Positions 8,128 to 16,594 of a stretch of 64,000 bases of DNA are shown here, piece by piece (position 1 is the stretch's first letter; each line of letters begins with the position of its first letter). Both the position numbers and the translations under genes were made by a program. The notes beneath the pieces were generated by a model. It saw nothing but the letters and a program-made list of their open reading frames with translations, was not told where the DNA came from and searched no databases. Origin of the DNA: Burkholderiales bacterium (lineage in GTDB: Bacteria; Pseudomonadota; Gammaproteobacteria; Burkholderiales; Burkholderiaceae_D). Location of the stretch: the NCBI GenBank assembly GCA_016200895.1, contig JACQDX010000148.1:33986-97985 (forward strand), given 5' to 3'.

Positions 8128-8570
8128 GTCGTCATTCCAGCATGCTTTTAGCTGGAATCCAGCGGCTTTCGTGGTAAGCTATTTCAAGAATTAATTTCAG
8201 ATTCATCGTGATTGTATATCGGTGTTTTTATGTACGATCACAAGTCATTTACGATTGCAGGTCGGGGGTAGCCCGACAGCTACTCACCTTTTTTTCTTCG
8301 CCAAAAAAGGTAAGCGAAAAAAGACGACCTAGGCATCGTCGCCCCCCTGAAGGGGGTTCCCGTTTATGCAATACAAAAAATGGGAAGATCCGAAACTCGC
8401 CTGCGGCCTTGCTTTAGGGGCATGCGCTTGCAAGCGCATGCCGTTACGCTGGCGAGATGCATACATCTCGAAACCCAGCTACACCTCAGACAGCGGCTCT
8501 TCTTTTTCCATTTTCTGTACTGCACAAACGACGTCGACACATGGGGACGGCAAAAGTCAAAAGCAACGTC
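8128..8570 (+). repeat. Composite hairpin-rich intergenic repeat, copy 1
   Basis: The element begins with a REP-like hairpin (CATTCCAG...CTGGAAT at 8132-8158), continues through ATTAATTTCAGATTC (8190-8204) and a GTCGGGGGTAGCCCGAC hairpin (8261-8277), and then has a long imperfect inverted repeat with arms of about 24 bases at 8360-8383 and 8508-8530. The interior of that pair contains a perfect 24-base palindrome (8419-8442). The whole order of blocks recurs in reverse orientation at 53680-54062, with the interior between the arms different. Short open frames inside it (for example 8366-8593) are better explained as repeat sequence than as genes. No transposase is present. Confidence 0.75.
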
Positions 8571-8682
8571 AATACGACCGACATGCATATTGATTCAGTT
8601 ATTGACCAAGCGCAGTTCAAGAGGCGCGTAGAAAAAACCCATCAAATCTTTGATCTGATGATTTTTTTATTCCAGTTCCATC

Positions 8683-9252
8683 TCACTTAAACTTCTTAGT
8701 CACTTCCGCAATCCGTTTACCGAACAATTTCGCCGTTTCCAGATCACCCGGCAACGGGCCTTCTTCTGGTGTAGAGTCGGATGGAGATTGTGTCATCAGG
8801 CCGCAGAAACTGCCGATATAGTTGATGTCATTACGGGTCGCAGCCTTGCTATTGGCTGGCATCAGGCCGGTGCCTACCCAGATCATGGAGTGCTGTTGTG
8901 ACAGGGTAAACAGGTAATGCAGGGTGGACAATTTATCGCCATTCATGGTGCCAGAGTTGGTGAAGCCTGCGGCGATCTTGTCTTTCCAGACCTGGCTATA
9001 CCAGGGTTTGGAAGAGGCATCGGCGAATTTCTTGAATTGCCATGATACCGAACCCATGTAGGTTGGCGAACCAAAGACGATGGCATCAGCGGCAGCCAGA
9101 CTGGCCCATTGTGCATCGGTGATATTGCCTTCGGCATCAATCTTGATAAGTTCAGCATCAGCACCGGCAGCAGCTGCACCTGCGTGTACTGCTTCTGCGG
9201 CCTTGGTGGTGTGGCCATAACCTGAATGATAAATAATTGCGACTTTAGACAT
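8683..9252 (-). CDS. Flavodoxin-family NAD(P)H-dependent oxidoreductase (WrbA-like)
   Basis: 189 residues with a flavodoxin fold. The phosphate-binding loop for FMN is YHSGYGHTTKAA near residues 8-19, and the second FMN contact is GSPTYMGSVSW near residues 61-71. The family reduces quinones by two electrons or exchanges electrons with NAD(P)H, usually as protection from oxidative stress. A GGAG ribosome site six bases before the ATG at 9252 fixes the start. It lies 105 bases downstream of the pirin gene on the same strand; pirins and quinone reductases are often co-regulated, so shared control by the nearby LysR protein is possible. Length and motifs are complete. Confidence 0.85.
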   Translation of the reverse strand: MSKVAIIYHSGYGHTTKAAEAVHAGAAAAGADAELIKIDAEGNITDAQWASLAAADAIVFGSPTYMGSVSWQFKKFADASSKPWYSQVWKDKIAAGFTNSGTMNGDKLSTLHYLFTLSQQHSMIWVGTGLMPANSKAATRNDINYIGSFCGLMTQSPSDSTPEEGPLPGDLETAKLFGKRIAEVTKKFK

Positions 9253-9357
9253 GTTTTACTCCAGTATGGATATTGAGTTTCTACGCAAGCAGACAAATCA
9301 CTTTCGCGCTTTCATTTTTCACGCCAACGATTTGTCTGTCTTTCCAACTTATTTCAC

Positions 9358-10059
9358 TTAATGAGGCAGATCAAATACCAGTACTTCTGCCTGTTTGCCC
9401 TGCTCCAGCACGAGTTTTTCTTCGGCTGACATCATCACGGCATCACCCTCTTTGAGGGATATACCATTCACTTGCAATTCACCACGTGCCACATGGACAT
9501 ATGTCAGGCGGTCTGTTGCCAGTGCTACTTCCTGCCTTTCTTCTTCATCAAACAAACCAATTTGCAGACGTGCGTTCTGGCGGATTTTGATGGAACCATC
9601 GGCACCATCGCCAGAAACCACCAGACGCAGGCGGCCCTGTTTTTCTTCACGGCTGAATTCTTTTTCGCCGTAGAGGGGCTCACCACCCAATTGGTCAGGC
9701 TGTATCCAGATTTGCAGCAAACGTGTGTGTTCGGTATTGGCCGGATTAAATTCCGAATGGCGCACACCAGTACCCGCACTCATATACTGCACATTGCCTG
9801 GACGTATCGTACTGCCATTACCCAGGCTGTCTTTGTGCGCAATCGCACCTTCGAGCACATAAGTAATAATCTCCATGTTCTGATGCGGATGTGTACCAAA
9901 ACCCATGGCAGGAGCGATCCAGTCATCATTAATCACGCGCAAGGGGCCAAAACCCATATGCTGCGGATCGTAATATTCTGCAAAAGAAAAACTATGATGC
10001 GATTTCAGCCAGCCGTGCTCGGCGTGGCCGCGTTCTTGTGATGGTCTGAGCGTAATCAT
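9358..10059 (-). CDS. Pirin family protein
   Basis: 233 residues, bicupin pirin fold. The N-terminal cupin holds the metal-binding residues in FGTHPHQNMEIITYV and the pattern GTGVRHSEFN; some bacterial pirins are quercetin 2,3-dioxygenases, others are redox sensors. The start is placed at the ATG at 10059, which follows AAAGGGA by six bases; an upstream in-frame TTG at 10074 has no such site. The gene is divergent from a LysR regulator, the same arrangement as yhaK-yhaJ in Escherichia coli, so the regulator probably controls it. The reaction in this organism is not known. Confidence 0.9.
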   Translation of the reverse strand: MITLRPSQERGHAEHGWLKSHHSFSFAEYYDPQHMGFGPLRVINDDWIAPAMGFGTHPHQNMEIITYVLEGAIAHKDSLGNGSTIRPGNVQYMSAGTGVRHSEFNPANTEHTRLLQIWIQPDQLGGEPLYGEKEFSREEKQGRLRLVVSGDGADGSIKIRQNARLQIGLFDEEERQEVALATDRLTYVHVARGELQVNGISLKEGDAVMMSAEEKLVLEQGKQAEVLVFDLPH

Positions 10060-10178
10060 ATAAGTCCCTTTCAAATTTCCTGAAGAATATGTTCAGGTGA
10101 TGTACACACTATATACATGCAAATTCTTTGACATAAGGGTAGAATTTCATACAACTCATTCAAATTATTTGAACAAGC
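10060..10178. promoter_or_regulatory. Divergent promoter region between pirin and lysR
   Basis: The 119-base spacer must hold the promoters of both genes. ATGTA at 10100-10104 and TACAT at 10114-10118 form an inverted repeat with a nine-base spacer, and TTGACA at 10128-10133 could be the -35 box of the lysR promoter with TACAAC 16 bases later. LysR proteins normally bind such a divergent region. Confidence 0.4.
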
Positions 10179-11096
10179 ATGAACCTGACTCTTGAAGCCC
10201 TGCAAATCCTCGATGCCATAGACCGCAAGGGCAGCTTTGCGGCGGCTGCGGCGGCCCTGGATAAAGTGCCCTCTGCCATCACTTACAGCATACGCAAATT
10301 GGAAGAAGACCTTGATGTGCTGCTATATGACAGACGTGGTCACAGGGCCAAGCTGACCATAGCGGGGGAGGAATTATTATTGCAGGGCAGGCATTTGCTG
10401 AATGCCGCACAAGAGCTGGAAAATCGCGTAAAACGTGCTGCCAGCGGTTGGGAGGCTGAGCTGCGCATTGTCATTGATGGCATCATACAATTTGACGATA
10501 TCATCCCCTTGATCAAGGAATTTGAACAACAGGCTTGCGGCACGCGTATCCGTATCAGCCAGGAAATTTTGTCTGGTGTCTGGGAAACCATGGTATCCGG
10601 GCGTGCGGACCTCGCCATAGGTGCTGCTTATTACGGGCCGGATGCAATACGCATGCAAGGTGAATTTCAGACCCGCTTGCTGGGCAGCGTGGAATGGGTG
10701 TTTGCGGTAGCACCACAACACCCATTGGCCCAAGCAGAAGAACCGCTGACACCAGCGATTTTGCAGGGACACAGGGCAATTGCCATCGGCGATACTGGCT
10801 TGACCCTGCCATCAATGACGGCAGGTTTGCTGAGCGGACAAGACACCCTGACCGTACCAACCATGCATGCCAAGCTGGCAGCACAACTGGCAGGCCTGGG
10901 TTGTGGGCATTTGCCACGCCGCCTGGCCTTGCCACATTTGCGCAGCGGTGCGTTGATAGAAAAGAAGACCAGCACCCACCGCCCGCCAGAAGATAACCGC
11001 CTGGTCTGGCGCAATGCCAACAAGGGCAAGGCTTTGTTGTGGTTTTTACAAAAGTTGCAAGACCCTGTCGTACAACGCATGTTGATAGGTAATTAA
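10179..11096 (+). CDS. LysR family transcriptional regulator (YhaJ-like context)
   Basis: 305 residues. Residues 1-60 form the winged helix-turn-helix (GSFAAAAAALDKVPSAITYSIRKLEE), and residues 90-295 form the periplasmic-binding-like effector domain. The divergent position next to a pirin gene matches the yhaJ-yhaK pair and suggests it regulates the pirin gene and itself in response to a small aromatic or quinone-like effector; the effector is inferred, not visible. The ATG at 10179 is the only good start before the helix-turn-helix. The stop lies nine bases before gluQ, so readthrough into gluQ is likely. Confidence 0.9.
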   Translation: MNLTLEALQILDAIDRKGSFAAAAAALDKVPSAITYSIRKLEEDLDVLLYDRRGHRAKLTIAGEELLLQGRHLLNAAQELENRVKRAASGWEAELRIVIDGIIQFDDIIPLIKEFEQQACGTRIRISQEILSGVWETMVSGRADLAIGAAYYGPDAIRMQGEFQTRLLGSVEWVFAVAPQHPLAQAEEPLTPAILQGHRAIAIGDTGLTLPSMTAGLLSGQDTLTVPTMHAKLAAQLAGLGCGHLPRRLALPHLRSGALIEKKTSTHRPPEDNRLVWRNANKGKALLWFLQKLQDPVVQRMLIGN

Positions 11097-11105
11097 TGAG
11101 CATCC

Positions 11106-12008
11106 ATGCCAACAAAACAGATGACGCAAAAATATACAGGACGTTTCGCCCCCTCACCGACCGGCCCCTTGCACATGGGTTCGCTGGTCGCCGCCATGGC
11201 CAGCTATCTGGATGCAAAAGCCCACGATGGGCTATGGTTACTGCGCATGGAAGACCTGGATTTTGACCGCAATGTAAAAGGCGCAGACCAGCACATCATC
11301 AACTCGCTGCAACGCTGCGGCATGGTCTGGGACGGCGACATCAATTGGCAAAGCAAGCGCCAGCACCTGTATGAAGCTGCCCTGCAAGAGCTAGGCGACA
11401 ATCTCTACCCCTGCGCATGTTCACGCAAGGAAATCGCTGATTCGCGCCTGCGCCTGGGAGAAACAGCCAGTCAGGTTTATCCAGGCACTTGCCGCTATGG
11501 CCTGGCAGCAGGCAAAATTGCCCGGGCCTGGCGCTTGCGCGTGCCAGATCAAATTTATAGATTTGAAGACAGGCTGGCTGGTATGCAGCAACAAAATCTG
11601 GCGACGGAGGTCGGTGACTTTGTATTAAAGCGCGCGGACGGCTTTTGGGCCTACCAGTTGGCGGTAGTGGTCGATGATGCCGCGCAAGGCATTACGCACG
11701 TGGTGCGGGGCGCTGATTTAATAGATTCAACCGCACGGCAAATTTATCTGCAAGAATTGCTGAACTTGCCCACGCCCTCTTATCTGCATGTGCCGGTCCT
11801 CACCAATACACATGGCGAAAAGTTGTCCAAGCAAACCGGGGCCCTGGCTTTTGATCGTGGTAATAATGATGTACTGCATGAAGCGCTGATACCGGCAGCG
11901 CAATTCCTGGGGCTGATCTTGCCATCAACAGTCGCTGATATTCCAACTTTCTGGTCACTGACCATTCATGCCTGGAAACAAAAAATGGCGTGTGTGGAGT
12001 CACCATAA
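11106..12008 (+). CDS. gluQ: Glutamyl-Q tRNA(Asp) synthetase
   Basis: 300 residues, a truncated class I glutamyl-tRNA synthetase without an anticodon-binding domain, the expected size for GluQ (YadB). RFAPSPTGPLHMGS near residues 13-26 is the HIGH-type signature, KLSKQ near residue 238 the KMSKS-type signature. The zinc-binding knuckle is visible as CAC near residues 102-104 with Y...C further on (VYPGTC). The enzyme attaches glutamate to queuosine at position 34 of tRNA-Asp. There is no strong ribosome site at 11106, and a second ATG at 11121 is possible. It follows the LysR gene by nine bases, a chance operon as far as function goes. Confidence 0.93.
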   Translation: MPTKQMTQKYTGRFAPSPTGPLHMGSLVAAMASYLDAKAHDGLWLLRMEDLDFDRNVKGADQHIINSLQRCGMVWDGDINWQSKRQHLYEAALQELGDNLYPCACSRKEIADSRLRLGETASQVYPGTCRYGLAAGKIARAWRLRVPDQIYRFEDRLAGMQQQNLATEVGDFVLKRADGFWAYQLAVVVDDAAQGITHVVRGADLIDSTARQIYLQELLNLPTPSYLHVPVLTNTHGEKLSKQTGALAFDRGNNDVLHEALIPAAQFLGLILPSTVADIPTFWSLTIHAWKQKMACVESP

Positions 12009-12035
12009 AACAAGGGCTGCAATGCAGCCCTTGTT
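12009..12035. terminator. Hairpin terminator between gluQ and the convergent gene
   Basis: A perfect inverted repeat with 12-base arms (AACAAGGGCTGC and GCAGCCCTTGTT) and a three-base loop sits directly after the gluQ stop. It lies between convergent genes and can serve both; the T-runs on each side are short. Confidence 0.6.
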
Positions 12036-12071
12036 AATACCCATTACCCATTAGCCATTTGCGATTAGCAA

Positions 12072-12578
12072 TTAATGCTCAGGATGCTCCCTGCCACGCT
12101 CATGTCCATGGCGGTCATGCTCATCATTACGTCTGTCGCCTCGCCTTTCATCACGACGATAGTCATCGCGCCTGTACTCATCCCGACGATAAGCATCATG
12201 TCTGTAATCGTGATCACGATAATAACCATCGCGATAGCGTGGCACTACCTGGGTGTTGTACCAGTTTTCCTGAACAAAATACACCGGGCGACCGCAGGCA
12301 TCATAGCGATAGCAATGCTTTTCCCATTTATTCCTGTGGCCAGGTGGCACTACCAGGTATAAGGGAGGTTCAACTACCCTCACTCTTTCTACTATGCGTG
12401 GTTCACGATAAATCACTTGAGGTTGAGGGAAATTACCAACGTCAACACGACCATAAAATCCCGGCTGCCCGAATTGCAAAGAAACACCGACATCTTGCGC
12501 CTGCGTCTGTGCCGTCATGAAGAGCGTTGCGCAGGCAGCAGTCGCCAGCAATACTCTTTTACATGTCATGTTTATCAT
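12072..12578 (-). CDS. Secreted protein of unknown function with Arg/Asp/Tyr/His-rich tail
   Basis: 168 residues from the ATG at 12578, which follows a GGAG site by six bases; a longer in-frame start has no such site. A signal peptide covers about the first 24 residues (ending TQAQ). The middle segment with PPGHRNKWEKHCYRYDACG, two cysteines, and PVYFVQENWY resembles secreted proteins found in many Burkholderiales that have no assigned role. From about residue 115 to the end the sequence is low complexity: repeats of YRRDEYRRDDYRRDE type, rich in Arg, Asp and His. Such a tail could bind metal or polyanions, but that is a guess. It stands alone. Confidence 0.7.
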   Translation of the reverse strand: MINMTCKRVLLATAACATLFMTAQTQAQDVGVSLQFGQPGFYGRVDVGNFPQPQVIYREPRIVERVRVVEPPLYLVVPPGHRNKWEKHCYRYDACGRPVYFVQENWYNTQVVPRYRDGYYRDHDYRHDAYRRDEYRRDDYRRDERRGDRRNDEHDRHGHERGREHPEH

Positions 12579-12758
12579 TGCGTACTCCATTTCAATTACG
12601 TTAACTAAAGAAGCAATACAGCGCTTACAGTACTTCAACGTTTGTGAAGCGAATCTGTTGACTTCCCAAAGTAATTTACTTCTGCAAACTCTTCAGGTCT
12701 GTACGTTAGCCAACACAAAATAAACATGGGCCCAGATGTAAGCATGTCTTGCGACAAC

Positions 12759-13427
12759 TTATTTAACCGGAAAATCCACTGCCCACTGCTGTGCTTTCTG
12801 ATCAAGCGCAGCGCGACGTTCTGCAGATACTTTAGTTGTCAATTGCGACAGCGTGGTTCTATGCGATGAGCAGGCATGCTGCGCATCCCGATTGCCAAAT
12901 TTGCGCTTGAGTACACATTCCAGCTGATTGGCACCGGCCACATCTTCATAGGCAGTTTCCAGCGCTTCTGGCAAGACAGCTTGGTAACGCAGCACCAGTT
13001 GCGCTGACATGCCACGATAGACAGGGTCGTTCGCACCTGCCTGATGGGTATATTTGACGGCATCTTTCAATGCTGCATAGGCGTCTGCATTTTTCTTGAT
13101 ATTTGGAATACCCGGATTGGATGTGGTTTCACTCGTGCCATCGCCACTTGTCATCGTCACTGACCATCCTGATTTTTCAGTAATTTTTTCTTCCAGACAT
13201 GCCAGGCGATTACTCGCTTCTGCGGCGACATAGGTTTGTGCTTCAACATTGCCATCAGCAGCCAATTTGCGGTTTTTTACCAGCCAGTCCTTGAAATCGG
13301 CACGCAAAGGTTTTGCGGTGATCAAATCGCAATCATCCAGACTGATTTTTGCAGCTTGTGAACTTGCGCAAGTAAGTGCCAGGCAAACCAGAATTCCGGC
13401 GCGGGAGATGTGTGGAGAAAATTTCAT
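12759..13427 (-). CDS. Secreted protein of unknown function
   Basis: 222 residues from the ATG at 13427, or 229 if the ATG at 13448 is used; neither has a strong ribosome site, and the shorter form gives a classical signal peptide (MKFSPHISRAGILVCLALTC...SSQA). The mature part is helical and contains four cysteines (DDCD, LAC, LEC, HACSS) that could form two disulphides. The region CLEEKITEKSGW and the C-terminal RTTLSQL resemble the lysozyme-inhibitor-like LprI/DUF1311 proteins in spacing, but the match is too weak to name. It is followed by the riboswitch-controlled peptidase on the other strand. Confidence 0.65.
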   Translation of the reverse strand: MKFSPHISRAGILVCLALTCASSQAAKISLDDCDLITAKPLRADFKDWLVKNRKLAADGNVEAQTYVAAEASNRLACLEEKITEKSGWSVTMTSGDGTSETTSNPGIPNIKKNADAYAALKDAVKYTHQAGANDPVYRGMSAQLVLRYQAVLPEALETAYEDVAGANQLECVLKRKFGNRDAQHACSSHRTTLSQLTTKVSAERRAALDQKAQQWAVDFPVK

Positions 13428-13448
13428 AAGTATTTTATTGTTTCCCAT

Positions 13449-13688
13449 TCAAAAAAGATCGTCAGCAAAAAGCTCGCAGATGCTGCCATGGTAAAAATGG
13501 TAAGGGAAATTATTTTACAAATTAACACTTTTGTCTCATTCAAAAGCCAGTAAAACAACAATCTTCATTTTCTATGATCAAAGCGAAAGCTAAGCTTGTT
13601 CTAGCTGCACGATTTCAACAATCCTTGACATTTTTCTGCTTCCTTTTGAATCGAAAGCTACATACCCTGAAGCTATCATTTTTAGTTT
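13449..13688. other. Intergenic region before the riboswitch
   Basis: Divergent spacer between the unknown secreted protein and the riboswitch-peptidase unit. TTGACA at 13625-13630 could be the -35 box for the riboswitch transcript; no clear -10 box was recognised at the usual distance. No gene is seen. Confidence 0.35.
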
Positions 13689-13790
13689 CCAAAACTCGAG
13701 GGCAAACCCGTTGAAAGACGGCGACGCAAAGCCACCGGCCTACAGCGCATATGCGCCATGGCAGCGGAGTTGCCAGTGATGTTATTGCTA
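13689..13790 (+). ncRNA. Cyclic di-GMP-I (GEMM-I) riboswitch
   Basis: The core of the GEMM-I aptamer is plain: GGGCAAACC at about 13700-13708, a stem closed by a GAAA tetraloop (CCGTTGAAAGACGG), GACGCAAAGCC at 13722-13732, then CCGGCCTA and the second helix with GGCAGCGGAGTTGCC at 13760-13774, which corresponds to the family's GGTAGCGGGGTTACC. These aptamers bind the second messenger c-di-GMP and control the gene downstream by termination or by hiding the ribosome site. The regulated gene begins at 13861, a GTG preceded by GGAG. No clear T-run terminator lies between, so translational control is more likely, as inferred from this sequence. Confidence 0.9.
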
Positions 13791-13860
13791 AAGCGTTTGA
13801 TCGCTTGGGCATTGCATTTGCTGCCGAATCACTGCCCTCTGCTGATATCGGAGCGCACAC

Positions 13861-16239
13861 GTGATCAATACAAAAAGAACATATTCCAGACAACTAAAAT
13901 CGCTTATGTGGTTGAGCTTTTCCCTCACCGCTAGCGTCTTGACCGCCTGCGGTGGCGACAATCCTCAGATCAGTAATTCTGTCGTTGCGTTGCCGCCTGC
14001 AGAAGTCGCCACCGGCACGACGACACTTGAAGTCACGGTTCCGGTTCTTCCTCCTGACGTAGCGATTCAAAACACGCAAGCTAGATTTCACCTCGCACCG
14101 CTTCTGCTTGATGCGCCTGCTGACATTGATGCCACGGATAGCAGCAGATCGGCCAGCATGCCTGCCGCCTTGCAAGCCATACCGCGTGAATGGCAAGGCG
14201 TGCGTGGCCGTGGTTTGACAGTATCGGCAATACGCTCACTACCTCGGCCACAGGTGACACCTCCCCCCATTGCGGCGGGGCAGACTGATGTGCAGCCATC
14301 GGCAGGCACCGGCGTGGTATCCACTTATACCCCGGCACAAATACGTGCTGCTTATGGCTTGCCAACACTGCCTTCCAGCATAAATAATTTGACGGCAGCA
14401 CAAGCCGCACTGCTGGGTGCGGGACAGACAATTTACATCGTCAATGCCAGACATGATCCCAATATCGTGGCGGAACTGAATACCTTCAATCAAAAATTTG
14501 GCCTGCCTGCATGTACGGTAAAAAGCATCGCTTCCGCCACTGTCTTGCCTTTAGCAACTGCATCTACCAGCGTCTGTGAATTTTCTGTGGTGTATAGCAC
14601 CAGTATTGGTGGCACGAGCAGTATTGCACCGGCCTATGATTCTGGCTGGGCGACAGAAATTGCACTTGATGTGCAGTGGGCGCACGCAACCGCACCATTG
14701 GCCCGCATCATCCTGATCGAAACTGCAGATGCATCCATGAGCAACATGGTGGGCGGCATCAGGCTGGCCAATGCCATGGGGCCGGGTGTGGTATCGATGA
14801 GTTTTGGCTCAACGGAAGGTAGCTGGACTGCTGGTGTAGAGAACACATTCACGACTGCCAAAATGACTTATCTTGCAGCCTCTGGCGACTCAGGGCCTGA
14901 AGTGGAATGGCCAGCAGTATCACCCAATGTAGTAGCAGTTGGTGGCACCAGCCTGACTTATTCTGGCGGCAGCAGGACTGAAGTGGCCTGGTCAAATACT
15001 GGTGGTGGCGTCAGTGCTTATACCGCCACACCCGCCTATCAAAATACGACCGTGCCCGGCATGGGCGCGCCTGCCCGCAGGACGGTGGCTGATGTATCCA
15101 TGAATTCTGATCCGAATACTGGACAATATGTAGCGATCATGACACCCGGCAGCAACACAGTGAACTGGGTCAGTGCCGGTGGCACCAGTCTGGCCACGCC
15201 ACAATGGGCAGGCATCATCGCAGTTGCCAATGCGACGCTGGTACAAACAGGCAAAGCTGTATTGGGTGCACCACATGTCGTGCTGTATAACAAAATCGCC
15301 AGCGTACCGGGCAGCTATGCCAGTGCATTTTCTGACGTAGCCAAAGGCAGCAATGGCACTTGCACCAGTTGCACAGCCAAGACCGGACATGATCAATTAA
15401 CTGGTCTGGGTTCACCGAATGTCAGCAACTTGCTCGCCACACTCAGTGGCACAATCCTCACGTCTGCACCAACGGTGACGTCTGCCAGCATCACTGGACA
15501 GACTGGCACGCCACTGAGTTTTACTGTGTCGGCAACAGCAAATAATCCACTGACTTACAGTCTGAGCGGCAATCCGCCGGGCATGACTATCAGCAGCGCT
15601 GGCATCATCACCTGGGCCACACCTGTTGCAGGCACATATACCGTGACTGTGACTGCGCTGAACGCAGCAACGGGCCAGAGTGGCAAGGGTACATATACTG
15701 TGACGATCACAGCACCTGTGCCGCCCGTAGTGACTGCCAGCACCATCAATGGCGTAGTCGGCAATGCCTTGTCCTTCAATGTGAATGCGACTTCCAGCAA
15801 TGCCTTGAGTTATAGCCTTAGCGGTGCACCATCCGGCATGAGCATCAGCCAGACTGGCACTGTCACCTGGACCAGCCCGCTAGTTGGCAAGTATATCGTT
15901 ACCGCCATCGCCAAAGACAGCAAGACAGGTTTGAGTGGTCAGGCGGTATTCAACATCAGCATCGTCGCATCTGGCGTGAGCATCAATGCTCCTGCCTTGA
16001 CGGGTGTGGCTGGCAAGGCGTTGATGGGCACGATCAGTATCACAGCACCTGGTGCAACGTCGATATCCATTTCCATCAGCGGCGCACCACTGGGCTTGAA
16101 CTTTGCCATGAGTGGCACGAATATCACAACCAGTTGGAACAGCCCTGTGACTGGCAACTACACCTTGAAGATCACTGCAACTGACAATACTGGCAGGACG
16201 GCGACAGCAAATATGTCGGTGACCATTACGGCGAAATAA
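13861..16239 (+). CDS. Lipoprotein-type S53 (sedolisin) peptidase with Ig-like repeats, under a c-di-GMP riboswitch
   Basis: 792 residues starting at a GTG with a GGAG site seven bases upstream. A lipobox, SVLTAC followed by GG, near residues 26-31 predicts a lipid-anchored surface protein. The sedolisin catalytic set is visible: Glu and Asp in ATEIALDVQWAHA, the oxyanion aspartate in ASGDSG, and the serine in GGTSLATP; the calcium site lies in FSDVAKGSNG with TGLGSPN. The usual long pro-kumamolisin domain is not recognisable. After residue 530 come three repeats of about 85 residues of the He_PIG/Ig-like type (for example YSLSGAPSGMSI). The family cleaves proteins at acidic pH. The riboswitch upstream links production to c-di-GMP, suggesting a role in surface attachment or matrix processing. 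Confidence 0.88.
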   Translation: MINTKRTYSRQLKSLMWLSFSLTASVLTACGGDNPQISNSVVALPPAEVATGTTTLEVTVPVLPPDVAIQNTQARFHLAPLLLDAPADIDATDSSRSASMPAALQAIPREWQGVRGRGLTVSAIRSLPRPQVTPPPIAAGQTDVQPSAGTGVVSTYTPAQIRAAYGLPTLPSSINNLTAAQAALLGAGQTIYIVNARHDPNIVAELNTFNQKFGLPACTVKSIASATVLPLATASTSVCEFSVVYSTSIGGTSSIAPAYDSGWATEIALDVQWAHATAPLARIILIETADASMSNMVGGIRLANAMGPGVVSMSFGSTEGSWTAGVENTFTTAKMTYLAASGDSGPEVEWPAVSPNVVAVGGTSLTYSGGSRTEVAWSNTGGGVSAYTATPAYQNTTVPGMGAPARRTVADVSMNSDPNTGQYVAIMTPGSNTVNWVSAGGTSLATPQWAGIIAVANATLVQTGKAVLGAPHVVLYNKIASVPGSYASAFSDVAKGSNGTCTSCTAKTGHDQLTGLGSPNVSNLLATLSGTILTSAPTVTSASITGQTGTPLSFTVSATANNPLTYSLSGNPPGMTISSAGIITWATPVAGTYTVTVTALNAATGQSGKGTYTVTITAPVPPVVTASTINGVVGNALSFNVNATSSNALSYSLSGAPSGMSISQTGTVTWTSPLVGKYIVTAIAKDSKTGLSGQAVFNISIVASGVSINAPALTGVAGKALMGTISITAPGATSISISISGAPLGLNFAMSGTNITTSWNSPVTGNYTLKITATDNTGRTATANMSVTITAK

Positions 16240-16278
16240 GCAGGCGAATGCAAGAATGGGTGGGATCAGAATTACCGG

Positions 16279-16569
16279 CCCCCACAGATGCGCTTTCATG
16301 GTGGGAGCCATTTCCCGCACTACCGACTCAACGACCAGATGGAATTCCTTGACACCATTATTCATGCGCCATGGCAGCGTCCAGCCATTCAGGCTTACTA
16401 CCGGATTATACGGGCGGCCATTCTTGGGCTGCAGCGGTGGCATGGTGTCGGGGCTGGTCTGTGTGACTGCTTCCGGCAAGGCTGCCAATGCGACTTTGCT
16501 GACACTGCTGGTTGCCAAAGCACCACAAGCGATGCCTGCCAATTTAAAAAAATCTCTTCTGGTACTCAT
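16279..16569 (-). pseudogene. N-terminal fragment of a CopA-like multicopper oxidase
   Basis: From the ATG at 16569 the frame encodes a Tat signal (STRRDFFKLAG) and the first part of a multicopper oxidase of the copper-resistance type, including VVSLNGWTLPWRMNNGVKEF and REMAPTMKAHLWG. The match ends at about residue 97 (16279); the frame then runs on into antisense sequence of the peptidase gene, and none of the copper-binding His motifs is left. It is therefore a truncated gene. The broken TolC-family gene lies just upstream, as in intact copper operons. Confidence 0.75.
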
Positions 16570-16594
16570 AATATTTCCTTCGCAGATCTAGTGA

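Noticed and set aside
8366..8690. Short open frames with a recurring FLYCTN-type peptide
   Set aside because: The same peptides arise from the second copy of the repeat in a different frame arrangement; they reflect the conserved DNA hairpin, not a gene family.
15880..16278. Continuation of the multicopper oxidase frame on the minus strand
   Set aside because: Beyond 16279 the translation is antisense to the peptidase and has no copper-binding motif, so the oxidase ends there.
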